Positions 29,901 to 37,111 of a DNA stretch of 64,000 nucleotides are shown here, piece after piece. The stretch lies in contig RXJR01000009.1 of the NCBI GenBank assembly GCA_003963305.1, forward strand, positions 62,001 to 126,000. Direction: 5' to 3'. A program made the translations under genes and the position numbers. The first letter of the stretch is position 1. Each line of letters begins with the position of its first letter. The notes under the pieces are model-generated. The model saw only the letters and a list, made by a program, of their open reading frames with translations, was not told where the DNA came from and searched no databases. The stretch is from Candidatus Melainabacteria bacterium (lineage in GTDB: Bacteria > Cyanobacteriota > Vampirovibrionia > Obscuribacterales > Obscuribacteraceae).

Positions 29901-30168
29901 CAACCTTTACAGCTATGTGGGAAATATTCCTATCAAGTGGACTGATCCATTGGGATTGTTGATTTGCCATGATGACGAATGGCATGATTGTGCAAGAAGA
30001 TGCAATAAGTTCGGACCGGGCACTCCAGAATATAAGCGATGTATGTTCGTATGTCTAAAACAAGGGTCCCCAGGCTGGAACGACTGTGCATTTGAGTGCG
30101 AAGGGTTAGGACGTTGGACCCCTGAGTGGATTAATTGTATGTATGAATGCCTAGGCGGAGAAGATTAG
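23938..30168 (+). CDS. Secreted Rhs/YD-repeat protein with papain-like domain, inserted 4-fold repeats and Cys-rich tip
   Basis: The 2076-residue protein starts at ATG 23938 without a clear ribosome site, 15 bases after the preceding gene, suggesting coupled translation. A Sec signal ends near residue 36. Residues about 60-240 are helical, and residues 245-380 form a C39/papain-like peptidase domain with candidate triad Cys253 (LCGPSA), His323 (DHFCAI) and Asp339 (QDSTF). YD repeats run from about 430. They are interrupted at about 1300-1715 by four tandem repeats of about 100 residues, each containing VTVxDxxLSGGS and SYTVxxGDTL. The Rhs core ends with RDPIMEKGGINLYSYVGN then DPLGL. The last 65 residues carry four CxxxC pairs and are the position of a variable toxin in this family; no known toxin motif is visible. 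Confidence 0.9.
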   Translation: MQARYSLFTQQIRRATSWLMLTLLTFTSPLQTAVAGTLVHHDLPIPPAVQAILDQQAKENKPSRSVSVHKGSRKITIVKPTLGFSSAPSDLELSTARIFAEPLIPLEIQPVEGENTALAKALTDFLHKESREDISDLTSFISKFPESRWLAALELNMGLNRFETGYLKDALRFFNSAWELSKTQKRQQQKLMADRAVAELLQLDARLGRMDELKELFAAIKGRGMQGSNEQKVTAAREGLMKMTYDPGNAFLCGPSAVNALLYRGKQLGQSPIVKATKSTIRGTNLQQCKELADKVGLHLQAAKRTAGAEFIVPAVMHWNTDHFCAITSLNRRRYQLQDSTFDINSNAWVSAQALEAGSDGYFLVPAGQLPKGWQPVSEDEAKNVWGKGNSGGRNPEQGPCCPATTPGAVCPKLPPCKGMPQPYAQTLNATLNMVDTPMSYNPPVGPVMDTTLVYKYLEINQPANFTFANFGPDWAYNWISYLTVDASQNATVMVRGGGAERFPYTLPDNVSNPYPPNVSSQAILTIADDGVYRRLLPSGEVEVFNQPDGTGRIFMTQVIDRHGNSTVIQYDANFRLTSVTDALSQVTSFTYVSNTIGNVGYYKISRITDPFSRFVSFAYDSTASVMTSITDVVSNLSTFTTDSGTSFISALTTPYGTTSFYQYVPPQDILQPPAVGLRFTFPDGSSAVLENWASETKSSYYWDREATALYPNDPDNKVYSHCTTTKFLLDPATGLTSPVISFIKPPLESGIDYLTEGQSGNFVGTSNNPIQISRQMDDGNTQNYFYTYNKFGKVTKSTDPVGRTFSYLYAANSIDLLEIRQTRSGNNDLIGKWEFNNDKHLPNLYIDGSGQHTQYAYNSFGELTQVTDANSNVWTRAYDGNGYLTQTDGPLSGNKDVSSFTYDSYGRLLTSTDSEGYTLTFSYDALNRPTLTAYPDGTTEQTVWNKLDAILRKDRIGRWTQDSYNSMGQIAFEMDALGRKTKYAWCNCGSLATLTDPTGNITTWHHDLEGRQIEKVYQDSTTVDYVYENNTSRLKSKTDALNQTTNYSYNLDNSLAQKSYTNAVNPTSTVNYTYDANYNRLSTIQNGWGTYSYSYNAYVTDPYAAPTTGGGRLSTVTNNVIPNSAVSYSYDALGRTTNRSIDGANNSITWSYDAMNRITSEANALGTFNYTYVDDQSGSSKGTTRLSAIAYPNSQVTNFSYYDNLGDQRLQQICNLKSDGTALSQFSYGYDPAGQITQWQQQQAGNNQNGHYAYDLAGQLITAQSGNTNLPPAYCSQNYYAYDSAANRTASQQSTSKTVRLGGSITASDVLTLTVTDSGLSSPENVSYTVQPGDTLTSAAAQLAAAITLNTNLQTLGVNATSNGSNLFVKSVSPNITTYSSSLSGGATETIAIGINTNTLELASIGGTKTTGDVLTITVHDPALSGGSSSASYTVLVGDNLSTIASGLASAINANSNLSTLGMTATSSGQVIRVASTSANTTTYTQSENTGATETIVFGISPNAPAHVMIAGSKTTGDVLTVTVYDPGLSGGSQAVSYTVLSGDTLASMTAGLSAAINGNSNLQTLGVSSTSANQIITINSVSTKSTSFRGTANVGASETITVGINANGAQTAALSGAVTVGDTVSVIVNDAALPGGSKTKTYTAASGNTLSSISSGLASAINADTDLSAAGITATAVGAVLNITSQSVNTTTYSTSTSGGATETISLAKSTSVTQFGYNNVNELTSTSGGGATRFEGYTNKAIKSATVNANPVTLDSSLHFNGNATLSSGNNTATVAGTDGNNNTTSNNYAVSVKGGANSSLTYDLNGNLTNDGTNTYSWDAENRMIKITYPGVNNYSTFGYDGLSRNISIVETTAGSVTSTKQFVRAGLKAHRLQPMEERDASGTLIKKFFQLGQINSATKYFYAHDHHLSVVELTDNSGSILADYAFDPFGQSTKTNAAVDSDFGYAAYYVHARSGLNLALFRAYKAAVARWINRDPIMEKGGINLYSYVGNIPIKWTDPLGLLICHDDEWHDCARRCNKFGPGTPEYKRCMFVCLKQGSPGWNDCAFECEGLGRWTPEWINCMYECLGGED

Positions 30169-30228
30169 ACGTATTGATTGGAAGCGTAAGGACTAACATA
30201 GAAGAGTGGCTCTGGAAGGATCAAAGTT

Positions 30229-30846
30229 ATGTTTGAGCAATTTACCGAACCGGCAATCAACTCTATAGAATTCGCTCATGAAGAAGCGTACTTCTTAGGT
30301 CTGGATCTAATCGACACCGAACATGTGCTTTTGGGATTGGTTTCTGAAGACGAAGAACGAATAGGGCTGCTTCTAGGTGACCAGAAAATTTTGGCAGCAG
30401 CCGTTCAGGCGTTGGTGTTGGACCGAGCACAACGAAAAAGAACGCAGACCAATCAAACCAAGAGATTTGAGGAAGTAGTGTTTAACAAAGAGGTGAACGA
30501 AATCCTAAAGCTCGCAGCTAAAACAGCTGTTGGTTTGGAACACGTTGGCACTGAACATTTGCTAATAAGCCTTATAACACATGGTGAAAGCAAGCCGCTA
30601 TTTAAAGAACTTGGCTTAAGCACAAACGATTTGCCTCATGAAATAGAATCTAGATTGAGTGTAATTTCGAAAGCGAATACCAAGAAATCGGCAATCGACA
30701 AAATCAATGTGATCGAGAGGCGCATCGCGACGTGGACGCGTCGGGTTGAACAGTGCCGCCAATTAGGCTTGCTCGAGCTTGAGCAAGAAACAAACAAAAT
30801 CAAATCGACATGGGAATCAGAATTCTCCAAACGGAATAAGGGGTAA
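30229..30846 (+). CDS. Stand-alone ClpC-type N-domain protein
   Basis: The 205-residue protein starts at ATG 30229 with GGAAGGA upstream, 61 bases after the Rhs stop. It carries both halves of the Clp N-terminal double repeat. Residues 1-48 show MFEQFTEPAINSIEFAHEEA and IDTEHVLLGLV, and residues about 85-145 show NEILKLAAKTA and GTEHLLISLI. The C-terminal 60 residues are helical and resemble a UVR-type hairpin. No AAA+ module is present. In ClpC the N-domain binds adaptors and substrates, so a free copy could act as an adaptor or competitor. Its place directly behind the Rhs tip makes it a candidate immunity or handling partner, which is inference only. Confidence 0.8.
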   Translation: MFEQFTEPAINSIEFAHEEAYFLGLDLIDTEHVLLGLVSEDEERIGLLLGDQKILAAAVQALVLDRAQRKRTQTNQTKRFEEVVFNKEVNEILKLAAKTAVGLEHVGTEHLLISLITHGESKPLFKELGLSTNDLPHEIESRLSVISKANTKKSAIDKINVIERRIATWTRRVEQCRQLGLLELEQETNKIKSTWESEFSKRNKG

Positions 30847-30858
30847 GGACTCAGGGCT

Positions 30859-30886
30859 TAGATTCTGCACCCTTGATTCAGAATCT
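30859..30886 (+). terminator. Hairpin after the ClpN gene
   Basis: AGATTCTG and CAGAATCT pair perfectly over 8 bases shortly after the ClpN stop codon. No T-run follows, so termination is uncertain. Confidence 0.35.
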
Positions 30887-31088
30887 GCAGCTCTCACAAC
30901 ACGCCTTTTCCAGCTATGCGTTGTCGACTCTAATTTTCGATCTGCTCCCGCGGGTGTAGAATCGTTGAAAGCCGCATAATAACTGCATTTTAGGCAGCGC
31001 GAAAACGTGACGATTTACCACAAAATTTAAAAACTGCAATCAATTAGACACCTCATTCCACCAATGCCATGATCGAATCAAGAGCGTC

Positions 31089-32429
31089 ATGGATAGTACT
31101 GTTGATGGCATTATCCTTTCGTTCTTCAAAACGATACACACAGTCTACATTAGTGGGGTAGTTTTCTTGCCACGTCTGACAGCAAAATTCATCGACGAAA
31201 ATGTGCGTCGTCCATGCCAGGGACAAAAGATAATACGAGATGACGATTTGAAGGGATTTGGATTGCGTGTGACCAAGGGGTCGATGTCCTGGATTGCCGA
31301 GGTTAGGGTTGATGGCAAGCTCAAGCGACTGACGCTGGGCAAGTACGAGCTGATGGCACCTGAACAAGCCCGAAACGATTGCAGGAAGCTCTTGCAGCGC
31401 CATGCTTTGAATGAGCAAATACAAGCCATTCCAACTCTGAGTCAGGTACAGTCAAGGTATCTGGAGGTTCGCAGTCTCAGCAAAAACACACTGAGAAACT
31501 ACATCAATCTGACGAAGAGATGCCTTGGAGATTGGTATGAGCTGCCAATCACCAGCATCACGAAAGACATGGTGTTAGCTCGCCATCGAGAATTAACACG
31601 AACGACGCAGCAGAAATCATCTGGAAAAACTCAGGCTAATATGGCTATGAGTAACTTGAATAGCCTTTTCCGATTTGCGATTCACCACTACGAAAGCGAA
31701 GATGGAACACCGTTGATCGTGTCCAATCCTGTAGTGACTCTTTCGCAGAACAGAGTCTGGCATCGAACCGGCGTCAGGCGAGTTATCATCCCCGACCACA
31801 AGTTGTCTGATTGGTATCAGGCGGTTTTATCGCTGAGACAGAAAATGATTCGAGATTACCTTCTGGTCCTGATTCTGACTGGTCTGAGAAAAAATGAAGC
31901 GGCAAGTCTTAGATGGACCGATATCGACTTTGAGTGCAAGACTCTGACGATTCGTGCCGAGAACACGAAGAATCAAAACGAATACAGCTTGCCCATGAGC
32001 GAGTTTCTCGTGGCGATTATGCGTCGTCGAAAGCTCGATCCGCGCAAGTCGGATTTCGTCTTTCCTGGACGTGAGGGGCATCTCGTTGATCCCAAGCATT
32101 GCCTTGAACACGTCATTGACCGGAGTGAATGTGATTTTGTCTTGCATGACTTGAGAAGAACGTTTATAACCGCTGCTGCAAAACTGGGCATCCCTCACAA
32201 TTTGATCAAGAAACTTGTAAACCATGTGTCTGTGGCAGACGTGACCGACGGCTACATCAGTCTGCAAGTTGAGCATCTGCGCGCCCCAATGGAGCAGATT
32301 ACCAATCACTTCTTGAATCTATTTGGATACGACGAAAAGCAGTGGGATGAAGCTCTTCTTCGGACAGGGAAAGAAGTAATTGATTTGAATAGCCTTTTCG
32401 AGGACCTTCTCCATGCGATTAGCTTTTAG
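31089..32429 (+). CDS. Tyrosine recombinase / integrase
   Basis: The protein has 446 residues from ATG 31089. A TTG at 31167 behind GGGGTAG would give the more usual family start (PRLTAKFIDENVRR). The N-terminal arm-binding domain shows GFGLRVTKGSMSWIAEVRVDGK. Next is a SAM-like core-binding domain (residues about 140-230). The catalytic residues, counted from 31089, are Arg267 (GLRKNEAASLRW), His353 and Arg356 (HDLRRT), His379 (VNHVS) and Tyr389 (DGYI), so the enzyme looks intact. It probably drives integration and excision of the element to its right. A damaged piece of the same gene lies at 33219-33318. Confidence 0.92.
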   Translation: MDSTVDGIILSFFKTIHTVYISGVVFLPRLTAKFIDENVRRPCQGQKIIRDDDLKGFGLRVTKGSMSWIAEVRVDGKLKRLTLGKYELMAPEQARNDCRKLLQRHALNEQIQAIPTLSQVQSRYLEVRSLSKNTLRNYINLTKRCLGDWYELPITSITKDMVLARHRELTRTTQQKSSGKTQANMAMSNLNSLFRFAIHHYESEDGTPLIVSNPVVTLSQNRVWHRTGVRRVIIPDHKLSDWYQAVLSLRQKMIRDYLLVLILTGLRKNEAASLRWTDIDFECKTLTIRAENTKNQNEYSLPMSEFLVAIMRRRKLDPRKSDFVFPGREGHLVDPKHCLEHVIDRSECDFVLHDLRRTFITAAAKLGIPHNLIKKLVNHVSVADVTDGYISLQVEHLRAPMEQITNHFLNLFGYDEKQWDEALLRTGKEVIDLNSLFEDLLHAISF

Positions 32430-32856
32430 GCGCTACGACGAACTTCCAAACGACTATGCTTATCCACTCGACAAACTCGATATATCAAAATTTGCCGATT
32501 CATTCCTTCAAGAATGTGCCGCTGTTGTAGATTTCGAGTACTTTGAAAATACATCTGATGTGCTTCTCGTCAGTACTCGATGGGATTCAGCAACGAATTT
32601 ATGGTCATTGAGGGTAATAGCGGCGCTCAAGGACGAAGTGGCTCAAATTCACCAAACCTTCATACAAAGCATCTTTCCTGAGCTGCAAGAATGGATGTGC
32701 GCTATCACGACTGAGCTGAATAGAAATCCAGAGCTTTGGACGAACTATGACTGCATTTATAAGTTTGAGAATTTCGAGCTCATCTCAACCAAATATAAAG
32801 CCGAGAGAAAATTCAGACGTCCACCACCTCGTAGCTCCATCGATTTTATGTTTTGA
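32413..32856 (+). CDS. Hypothetical protein overlapping the integrase 3' end
   Basis: A 147-residue protein starts at ATG 32413, inside the last 17 bases of the integrase gene, which implies translational coupling. Composition is protein-like and acidic in the first part (LDKLDISKFADSFLQEC then VVDFEYFENTSDVLLVSTRW), ending in a basic tail (KAERKFRRPPPRSSID). There is no signal peptide or membrane segment. It may be a small regulator or an accessory protein carried with the integrase. I do not recognise the family. Confidence 0.6.
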   Translation: MRLAFRRYDELPNDYAYPLDKLDISKFADSFLQECAAVVDFEYFENTSDVLLVSTRWDSATNLWSLRVIAALKDEVAQIHQTFIQSIFPELQEWMCAITTELNRNPELWTNYDCIYKFENFELISTKYKAERKFRRPPPRSSIDFMF

Positions 32857-32971
32857 CGTGTGTGCTACTTTGGACTTAGCCACAGTTACAAATTTGTCCT
32901 TTACGCTTGCCTTCCCCAAATTGAGAATTTTCGGAATACAAATAAATCGATTAATTCCGTCAACAGCAATA

Positions 32972-33318
32972 TACCTGGCATCAGCAGTCAATGCTGACAC
33001 TGACTTATCCGCTGCCGGTATTGCAGCCACTGCAGTCCGCGCTGTTCTAAACATTGGCTCTCAATCGGTAAACGCTACGACCTTTTCCACTTCAACCAGT
33101 GGCGGCGCGTCAGAAACCATTTCTCTCGCCAAAAGCACTAGCGTCACTCAATTCGGCTACAACAACGTCAACGAGCTTACCTCCACTTCCGGAGGAGGCG
33201 CCGCGCGTTTTGAAGGGCGGTTCGCACTCTCAGCAAAAACACACTGAGAACTACATCAATCTGACAAAGTGATACCTTGGAGATTGGTATGAGCTGCCGA
33301 TGATCAGCATCACTAAAT
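32972..33318 (+). pseudogene. Chimeric scar: Rhs repeat fragment fused to an integrase fragment
   Basis: Bases 32972-33217 closely match 28912-29150 of the Rhs gene, covering the end of its fourth inserted repeat and the start of the next YD repeat. At 33219 the sequence switches without a gap to a diverged copy of the integrase gene (31467-31562), with a one-base deletion and an in-frame stop. Both parts are non-functional. The scar marks the left boundary of the mobile element genes. Confidence 0.85.
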
Positions 33319-33334
33319 ATTACGTAGGGCCAAT

Positions 33335-34597
33335 TCAACGCCCCCGCTCATTCCAATCACTTCGCTCAACTTGCAAATCGTCCTCTCTCATTTGTTCAGC
33401 ATCGTGATTACCCTCCAAACCGTTTGCTCGATTAATCTGATCGAAACTGATCGCATCGTCAAACAAAAGCCGGTTGATATCATGCTCAGTGGATCCAGTG
33501 CTCAAATCACCACCATGCTCTAACAATGCAATATTATGCTCCTTGAACTCAGCACCATCTATGAAGAATTCCAATTCCAACTCTTGATCAAAATCTTCAG
33601 TCCATCTATTCCAGTCATCGCTTCTTGGATAATCAACAACATAAACTTCCGTTCCAAACAGCGCTTTGCCGTGCTCTCTGTTCCACCAGTTCGCCACACG
33701 TTCCTGTATGTCAGTCAATCTCTGACTGGACTCCGCCTGGCTGCTAGTCACACCGGAGCCAGATGCCGCTTCTCTTTCTACCGTATAACTGCGGTCGCTG
33801 TGTTCTCTAACTGTCGACTCCTGAAAAGTGCGACTGTTGATTACTTGACTGTCTACGCCTTCATGCCGGTCATTTTGTACCTCTGCATGTTCACTATCGA
33901 ACGGCTCCCTGGAGCCAGCATCAGCTGTCCGTGCGCCATCATCTAACTCACTCAGCGCTGCATCATCCGTTCGGTCGATATCAATCTCCTGCTCTCTCAG
34001 CTTGGACATTTCGTACTGCCACTCTTCTAATAGTTTGTCTCGATGCTCCTGTTTTATATCCGCGTACCGATAATGGTGTCCAGCAAATACTCTGTAAGCT
34101 CGCGATTCAACCCACTTGTGATACGCTTCTTGTAGGTAATCCAGGTCTGTCTCCCAGTAGTGCTTCTTCAGAACAGCAGGAAGATATGCCATGTCCTCCT
34201 CACAAACTTTCTTCACTTCAGCATCATGAAACCTCTCTTGCCGAGCTTGCGCTTCCGCAGTCAAACAATAGGTTTTATAAGTGTCAAAACTGGTTACATT
34301 CTCCCAGGCAACTTTTGCATGTTCTGCTTCTTGCAGCCGGTCTCCGGAAGTACCACCGCTTGCACTTAACTTTTCAAATTCGCCCTGCGCTTTTTGTTTA
34401 TCGCTGCACATCAGCCTGATCTCTCGATCGAGCGCCTGTCTGATTGCCGCTCGACCTTCGTAAGAAACACTCTCGTAAAAATCCTTCGGTAGATCGCCTA
34501 ACAACTTGCGCCAGGCGGCCGCTGCAATCTCACTCTCCGAGACACCATCGCTACCCTGCCGCCCTAAAATACTGTCTTGCAATGAATCATATTCCAT
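33335..34597 (-). CDS. Element-specific hydrophilic protein A (shared AW-x-x-L module)
   Basis: The 420-residue acidic protein begins at 34597. Residues about 27-65 (AAWRKLLGDLPKDFYESV ... EIRLM) resemble a module seen once in the protein at 42901 and twice in the one at 56922. Residues about 330-355 contain LFGTEVYVVDYPRSDDW followed by EDFDQE, matching LFG-x-E/D...W..DF motifs in the same two proteins. The middle part is Ser/Glu/Asp-rich and likely disordered. There is no signal peptide, membrane helix or enzymatic motif. It lies at the left end of the element, separated from the integrase by the scar. A structural or DNA-processing accessory role is only a guess. Confidence 0.65.
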   Translation of the reverse strand: MEYDSLQDSILGRQGSDGVSESEIAAAAWRKLLGDLPKDFYESVSYEGRAAIRQALDREIRLMCSDKQKAQGEFEKLSASGGTSGDRLQEAEHAKVAWENVTSFDTYKTYCLTAEAQARQERFHDAEVKKVCEEDMAYLPAVLKKHYWETDLDYLQEAYHKWVESRAYRVFAGHHYRYADIKQEHRDKLLEEWQYEMSKLREQEIDIDRTDDAALSELDDGARTADAGSREPFDSEHAEVQNDRHEGVDSQVINSRTFQESTVREHSDRSYTVEREAASGSGVTSSQAESSQRLTDIQERVANWWNREHGKALFGTEVYVVDYPRSDDWNRWTEDFDQELELEFFIDGAEFKEHNIALLEHGGDLSTGSTEHDINRLLFDDAISFDQINRANGLEGNHDAEQMREDDLQVERSDWNERGR

Positions 34598-34709
34598 ATC
34601 CCTGCACCCTTACCGTTTTCAAATTTTTCATGCATCGAAATTTCTTTCGAGATTACCGTTACGCAACGCACACGCTGCAAAAGAAAACAGAGATTCCGAC
34701 GCGCTCGAT

Positions 34710-35165
34710 CTAAATTTCCTGCGCTAGGCCCTTTGTAATAGAAGCCCGCAGCTCATCAAGATCAGCCCAGCAAGTCTGCCTGATTATGGCTGGCAGTCCA
34801 TATTTGATGAACTGCTCGCGCGCCCTGGCACGGCTTGCCGCATCTCCACAAAGATGCACAATTTCCGGCTTGTACCAGATGTCCGGCCTATCATCATGAC
34901 TGTACTCCGTCACTTGAATCGTCAGTAAACGCTCACTCAAACTCAAACCCGCACTCAAACCCTCGCGCTCACTCGCGTCCTCGGGCTTCCCAGCGCCATC
35001 ACACTCACTCGCACCCTCTGGCTTAATATCACTCAAACACCTGCGCTTACACTCACTCTCATGAGCCTCATTCATGAGAGCGCCATTCGCCAAAGACCGC
35101 TCTGACACCTGCTGCCATCCGCCATCGGTCAACTCATACTGAAAGTAATTTTTCTGCAATTCCAT
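34710..35165 (-). CDS. Hypothetical element protein with acidic low-complexity centre
   Basis: It is 151 residues from ATG 35165 (AAGGTG 6 bases upstream); a GTG three codons earlier is also possible. The N-terminus is YFQYELTDGGWQQVSE, the middle (residues about 35-80) is a repetitive Ser/Glu/Gly/Cys tract encoded by repetitive CACTC-rich DNA, and the C-terminal 65 residues look folded (ERLLTIQVTEYS ... AREQFIKYGLPAIIRQTCWADL). It lies 110 bases upstream of protein A on the same strand. No known family was recognised. Confidence 0.6.
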   Translation of the reverse strand: MELQKNYFQYELTDGGWQQVSERSLANGALMNEAHESECKRRCLSDIKPEGASECDGAGKPEDASEREGLSAGLSLSERLLTIQVTEYSHDDRPDIWYKPEIVHLCGDAASRARAREQFIKYGLPAIIRQTCWADLDELRASITKGLAQEI

Positions 35166-35223
35166 TCTCTTCACCTTGACTCCTCGATGTCTTCTTGATT
35201 GACCCGTTTTCTGCCAATCTCGC

Positions 35224-35703
35224 TCAAGCCTTTCGACTGAGATTTTTCAATAACTTTTTTGCATTCACATCTGGATGCTCCTTGTGCAGCTCATCCAGCA
35301 GGTACCAGGCATCATCCATGAGTTGACTCTTTACTTGCACAGATTCATACAACAAATACACCAACCTGCAACACGCCATCATCGCCTCGTGCAAATACCC
35401 CTGCTCGCGCATTTTTTCTACGGCGAGAAGCAAACGCTCAATATCGTCCATGTAACAGTTCATCTCCAGCACTAGATAATATGCCGGTAGAAGACGCACC
35501 ACTTTGTCATATTCACCAAGGTCATGGTGCAATTCAATCAATTTCTCGTAAGGATAAATTAGCTCTGGCGCTACCCTGCCAAGCTCATTTTCAATTGCAT
35601 CCAGCGCATCAGACAACACATCCAGTCTTTGATGCGCATCAGCGACGCTCTGACTTCTCTCTTGAATCCTGCGCCAGTTAGATTTCTTGCTGTTCTCTTC
35701 CAT
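35224..35703 (-). CDS. TPR-like helical protein
   Basis: The protein has 159 residues from ATG 35703; the longer frame to 35742 lacks a ribosome site. After a basic N-terminus (NSKKSNWRRIQERSQS) come repeated helix pairs with TPR spacing: ELIYPYEKLIELHHDLGEY then DKVVRLLPAYYLVLEMN then LHEAMMACCRLVYLLYES. TPR arrays mediate protein-protein contacts. A second TPR-like protein of similar length is encoded at the other end of the element (61419), so both may serve the same machinery. It is co-oriented with the two genes downstream. Confidence 0.65.
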   Translation of the reverse strand: MEENSKKSNWRRIQERSQSVADAHQRLDVLSDALDAIENELGRVAPELIYPYEKLIELHHDLGEYDKVVRLLPAYYLVLEMNCYMDDIERLLLAVEKMREQGYLHEAMMACCRLVYLLYESVQVKSQLMDDAWYLLDELHKEHPDVNAKKLLKNLSRKA

Positions 35704-35779
35704 ATCACTCACACCAGTCCTCTGTTTGCCTGCGCAAACCAAGCTCGCTTCTCTTCACCCTTTTCATTCTGGATAGCAC

Positions 35780-35830
35780 AAGCATCTGCAAGCACAATTC
35801 AGCATCTGCAAGCACAATTCAGCATCTGCA
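35780..35830. repeat. 20-bp tandem repeat, two and a half copies
   Basis: AGCATCTGCAAGCACAATTC is repeated in direct tandem between the TPR gene and the excisionase-like gene. It could be a binding-site array for the HTH protein encoded next to it, though it may be simple slippage. Confidence 0.75.
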
Positions 35831-35898
35831 CGCGCATGTCCAGCTTCCGCAGAAGTATTCACGGCATTAGCCGCACAAACGTCTGCCCAAGCCACGAT

Positions 35899-36180
35899 TT
35901 ACTCGCTTGAAACAAGACCTTTTGTTCTTCTCTCTATGAACTTATCGAGATCGCTTTTCTTGTATCGAACCAGTCGCCCAATCTTTACGATCGGTAGTTC
36001 ATAGCGTTGCGTGCATGTCCACACGGCCAGTGTTTGCTCTTTAATCTGCAAATATTCTGCGGCAGCTTTGCGACTGAGAAGTTCCGACTGGGGCTTTGCA
36101 AAAGGAACTACCCTGCCATCGGAACCTTTATTGCTGTCGCTTGTGTTTTTATCGTTTGTATTTTTGTTGAAACGCTGCAT
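35899..36180 (-). CDS. Excisionase-like / MerR-type HTH DNA-binding protein
   Basis: The protein has 93 residues from ATG 36180 behind AAGGAG. Residues about 33-83 form a helix-turn-helix of the HTH_17/excisionase class: LLSRKAAAEYLQIKEQTLAVW, then LPIVKIGRLVRYKKSDLDKFI. Such proteins bend DNA as recombination directionality factors or act as small regulators. It probably partners the tyrosine integrase at 31 kb or controls the minus-strand genes it heads. The N-terminal 30 residues are a polar, Asn/Asp/Lys-rich tail. Confidence 0.8.
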   Translation of the reverse strand: MQRFNKNTNDKNTSDSNKGSDGRVVPFAKPQSELLSRKAAAEYLQIKEQTLAVWTCTQRYELPIVKIGRLVRYKKSDLDKFIERRTKGLVSSE

Positions 36181-36488
36181 TTGACTTCTCCTTGCCTGTC
36201 CTTATCACTCCGGTGCCTCGCTCTGCAAGAACACATCGTTTGATAATTCGGAGAATCGCTTCTTTCAACTAAACCTACAGACGCCCCCCGACCAGGAATG
36301 TTTCCTGAAAAATTTCTCTTTGCATTTCCTGCTCAATCCATACCTTATGCCTTGCCCCCAGGCGAACTCGCCTCCGTGCCTGGAGAAGCGCGCTTCCGCC
36401 GTCAACCTGATGCCCTCCACTTAACTGCAATGACTCTGTCCCGCGCCTCTCCGTTTGGCCGGCGTAGTTCGCCAGAAGGAGGCAACAT
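36181..36488. other. Divergent intergenic region
   Basis: The 308 bases separate the excisionase-like gene from the sigma-factor gene and should hold both promoters. I saw no strong hexamer pair, no repeats and no additional gene. Confidence 0.5.
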
Positions 36489-37013
36489 ATGCAGAGTGTA
36501 TGGACCAGGCAAGATACGCAATCAATGAAAAATACAGTTACAGGTATTTTGAGAAACAGATTCGGCACTCATCCAGACTTCGAAGATTATTTGCAGGAAG
36601 CGATGATGCATGTCTATGCTCAGAGAAACAAAATTCCAACCGGGTACACCCGCAATGCATACATTGGAAAAATGGTGATCCACTGTTGTTATTCTCTTTC
36701 TCGAAAGCAAGTCAAACAGACGTTAAACGCACATCAGTTAGTCGAACACGATAGCGATGAAATGCTGATGACCATTTGCGAAGAGCTCACCACGTATCAA
36801 CCAGAAATGTCGGACCCAGGGACCACACGACTGCTCTGCGAAACTCTTCAAAGCCTCTCGCTCAATCACAGACAGATACTTTTATTGACAGCCGAAGGCT
36901 TCGATTACAAAAGCATAGCGGCAATTCTCAAAATTTCGATGGGCACCGTCCGCTCACGATTACATTATGCTAGAAAGATCTGCGCTAAGCGATTAGCACC
37001 ACATCTAACTTAA
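36489..37013 (+). CDS. ECF-like sigma-70 factor
   Basis: The 174-residue protein starts at ATG 36489 with a strong AAGGAGG 7 bases upstream. Region 2-like sequence covers about residues 15-65 (ILRNRFGTHPDFEDYLQEAMMHVY). Region 4 lies at about 115-165 (LQSLSLNHRQILLLTAEGFDYKSIAAIL then MGTVRSRLHYARK), with a clear HTH. Extracytoplasmic-function-type factors direct RNA polymerase to a small regulon, and element-borne ones often control transfer genes. No anti-sigma factor is adjacent. It is divergent from the excisionase-like gene, with about 310 bases between them. Confidence 0.82.
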   Translation: MQSVWTRQDTQSMKNTVTGILRNRFGTHPDFEDYLQEAMMHVYAQRNKIPTGYTRNAYIGKMVIHCCYSLSRKQVKQTLNAHQLVEHDSDEMLMTICEELTTYQPEMSDPGTTRLLCETLQSLSLNHRQILLLTAEGFDYKSIAAILKISMGTVRSRLHYARKICAKRLAPHLT

Positions 37014-37020
37014 AACAATC

Positions 37021-37056
37021 GGGGAAGCTGGTGATAAGCTGGCTTCCCTTTTAACT
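37021..37056 (+). terminator. Likely terminator after the sigma-factor gene
   Basis: GGGAAGC and GCTTCCC pair around a 13-base loop and are followed by TTTTAA. The second arm is part of a 30-bp direct repeat (AGCTGGCTTCCCTTTTA...) present twice between 37038 and 37093. Confidence 0.55.
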
Positions 37057-37111
37057 TCCACTTCAGCTGGCTTCCCTTTTACCTCCACTTCACAGTTTGG
37101 TTTTGGAGACT

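Noticed and set aside
35780-35830. CRISPR-like repeats
   Set aside because: The 20-bp units are directly adjacent without unique spacers. The 60-bp and 68-bp arrays also lack spacers, and no cas gene is present.
36275-36568. Minus-strand 97-codon frame before the sigma factor
   Set aside because: It overlaps the sigma-factor start and its AAGGAGG site, and its product is Cys/Leu/Arg-biased without a domain.
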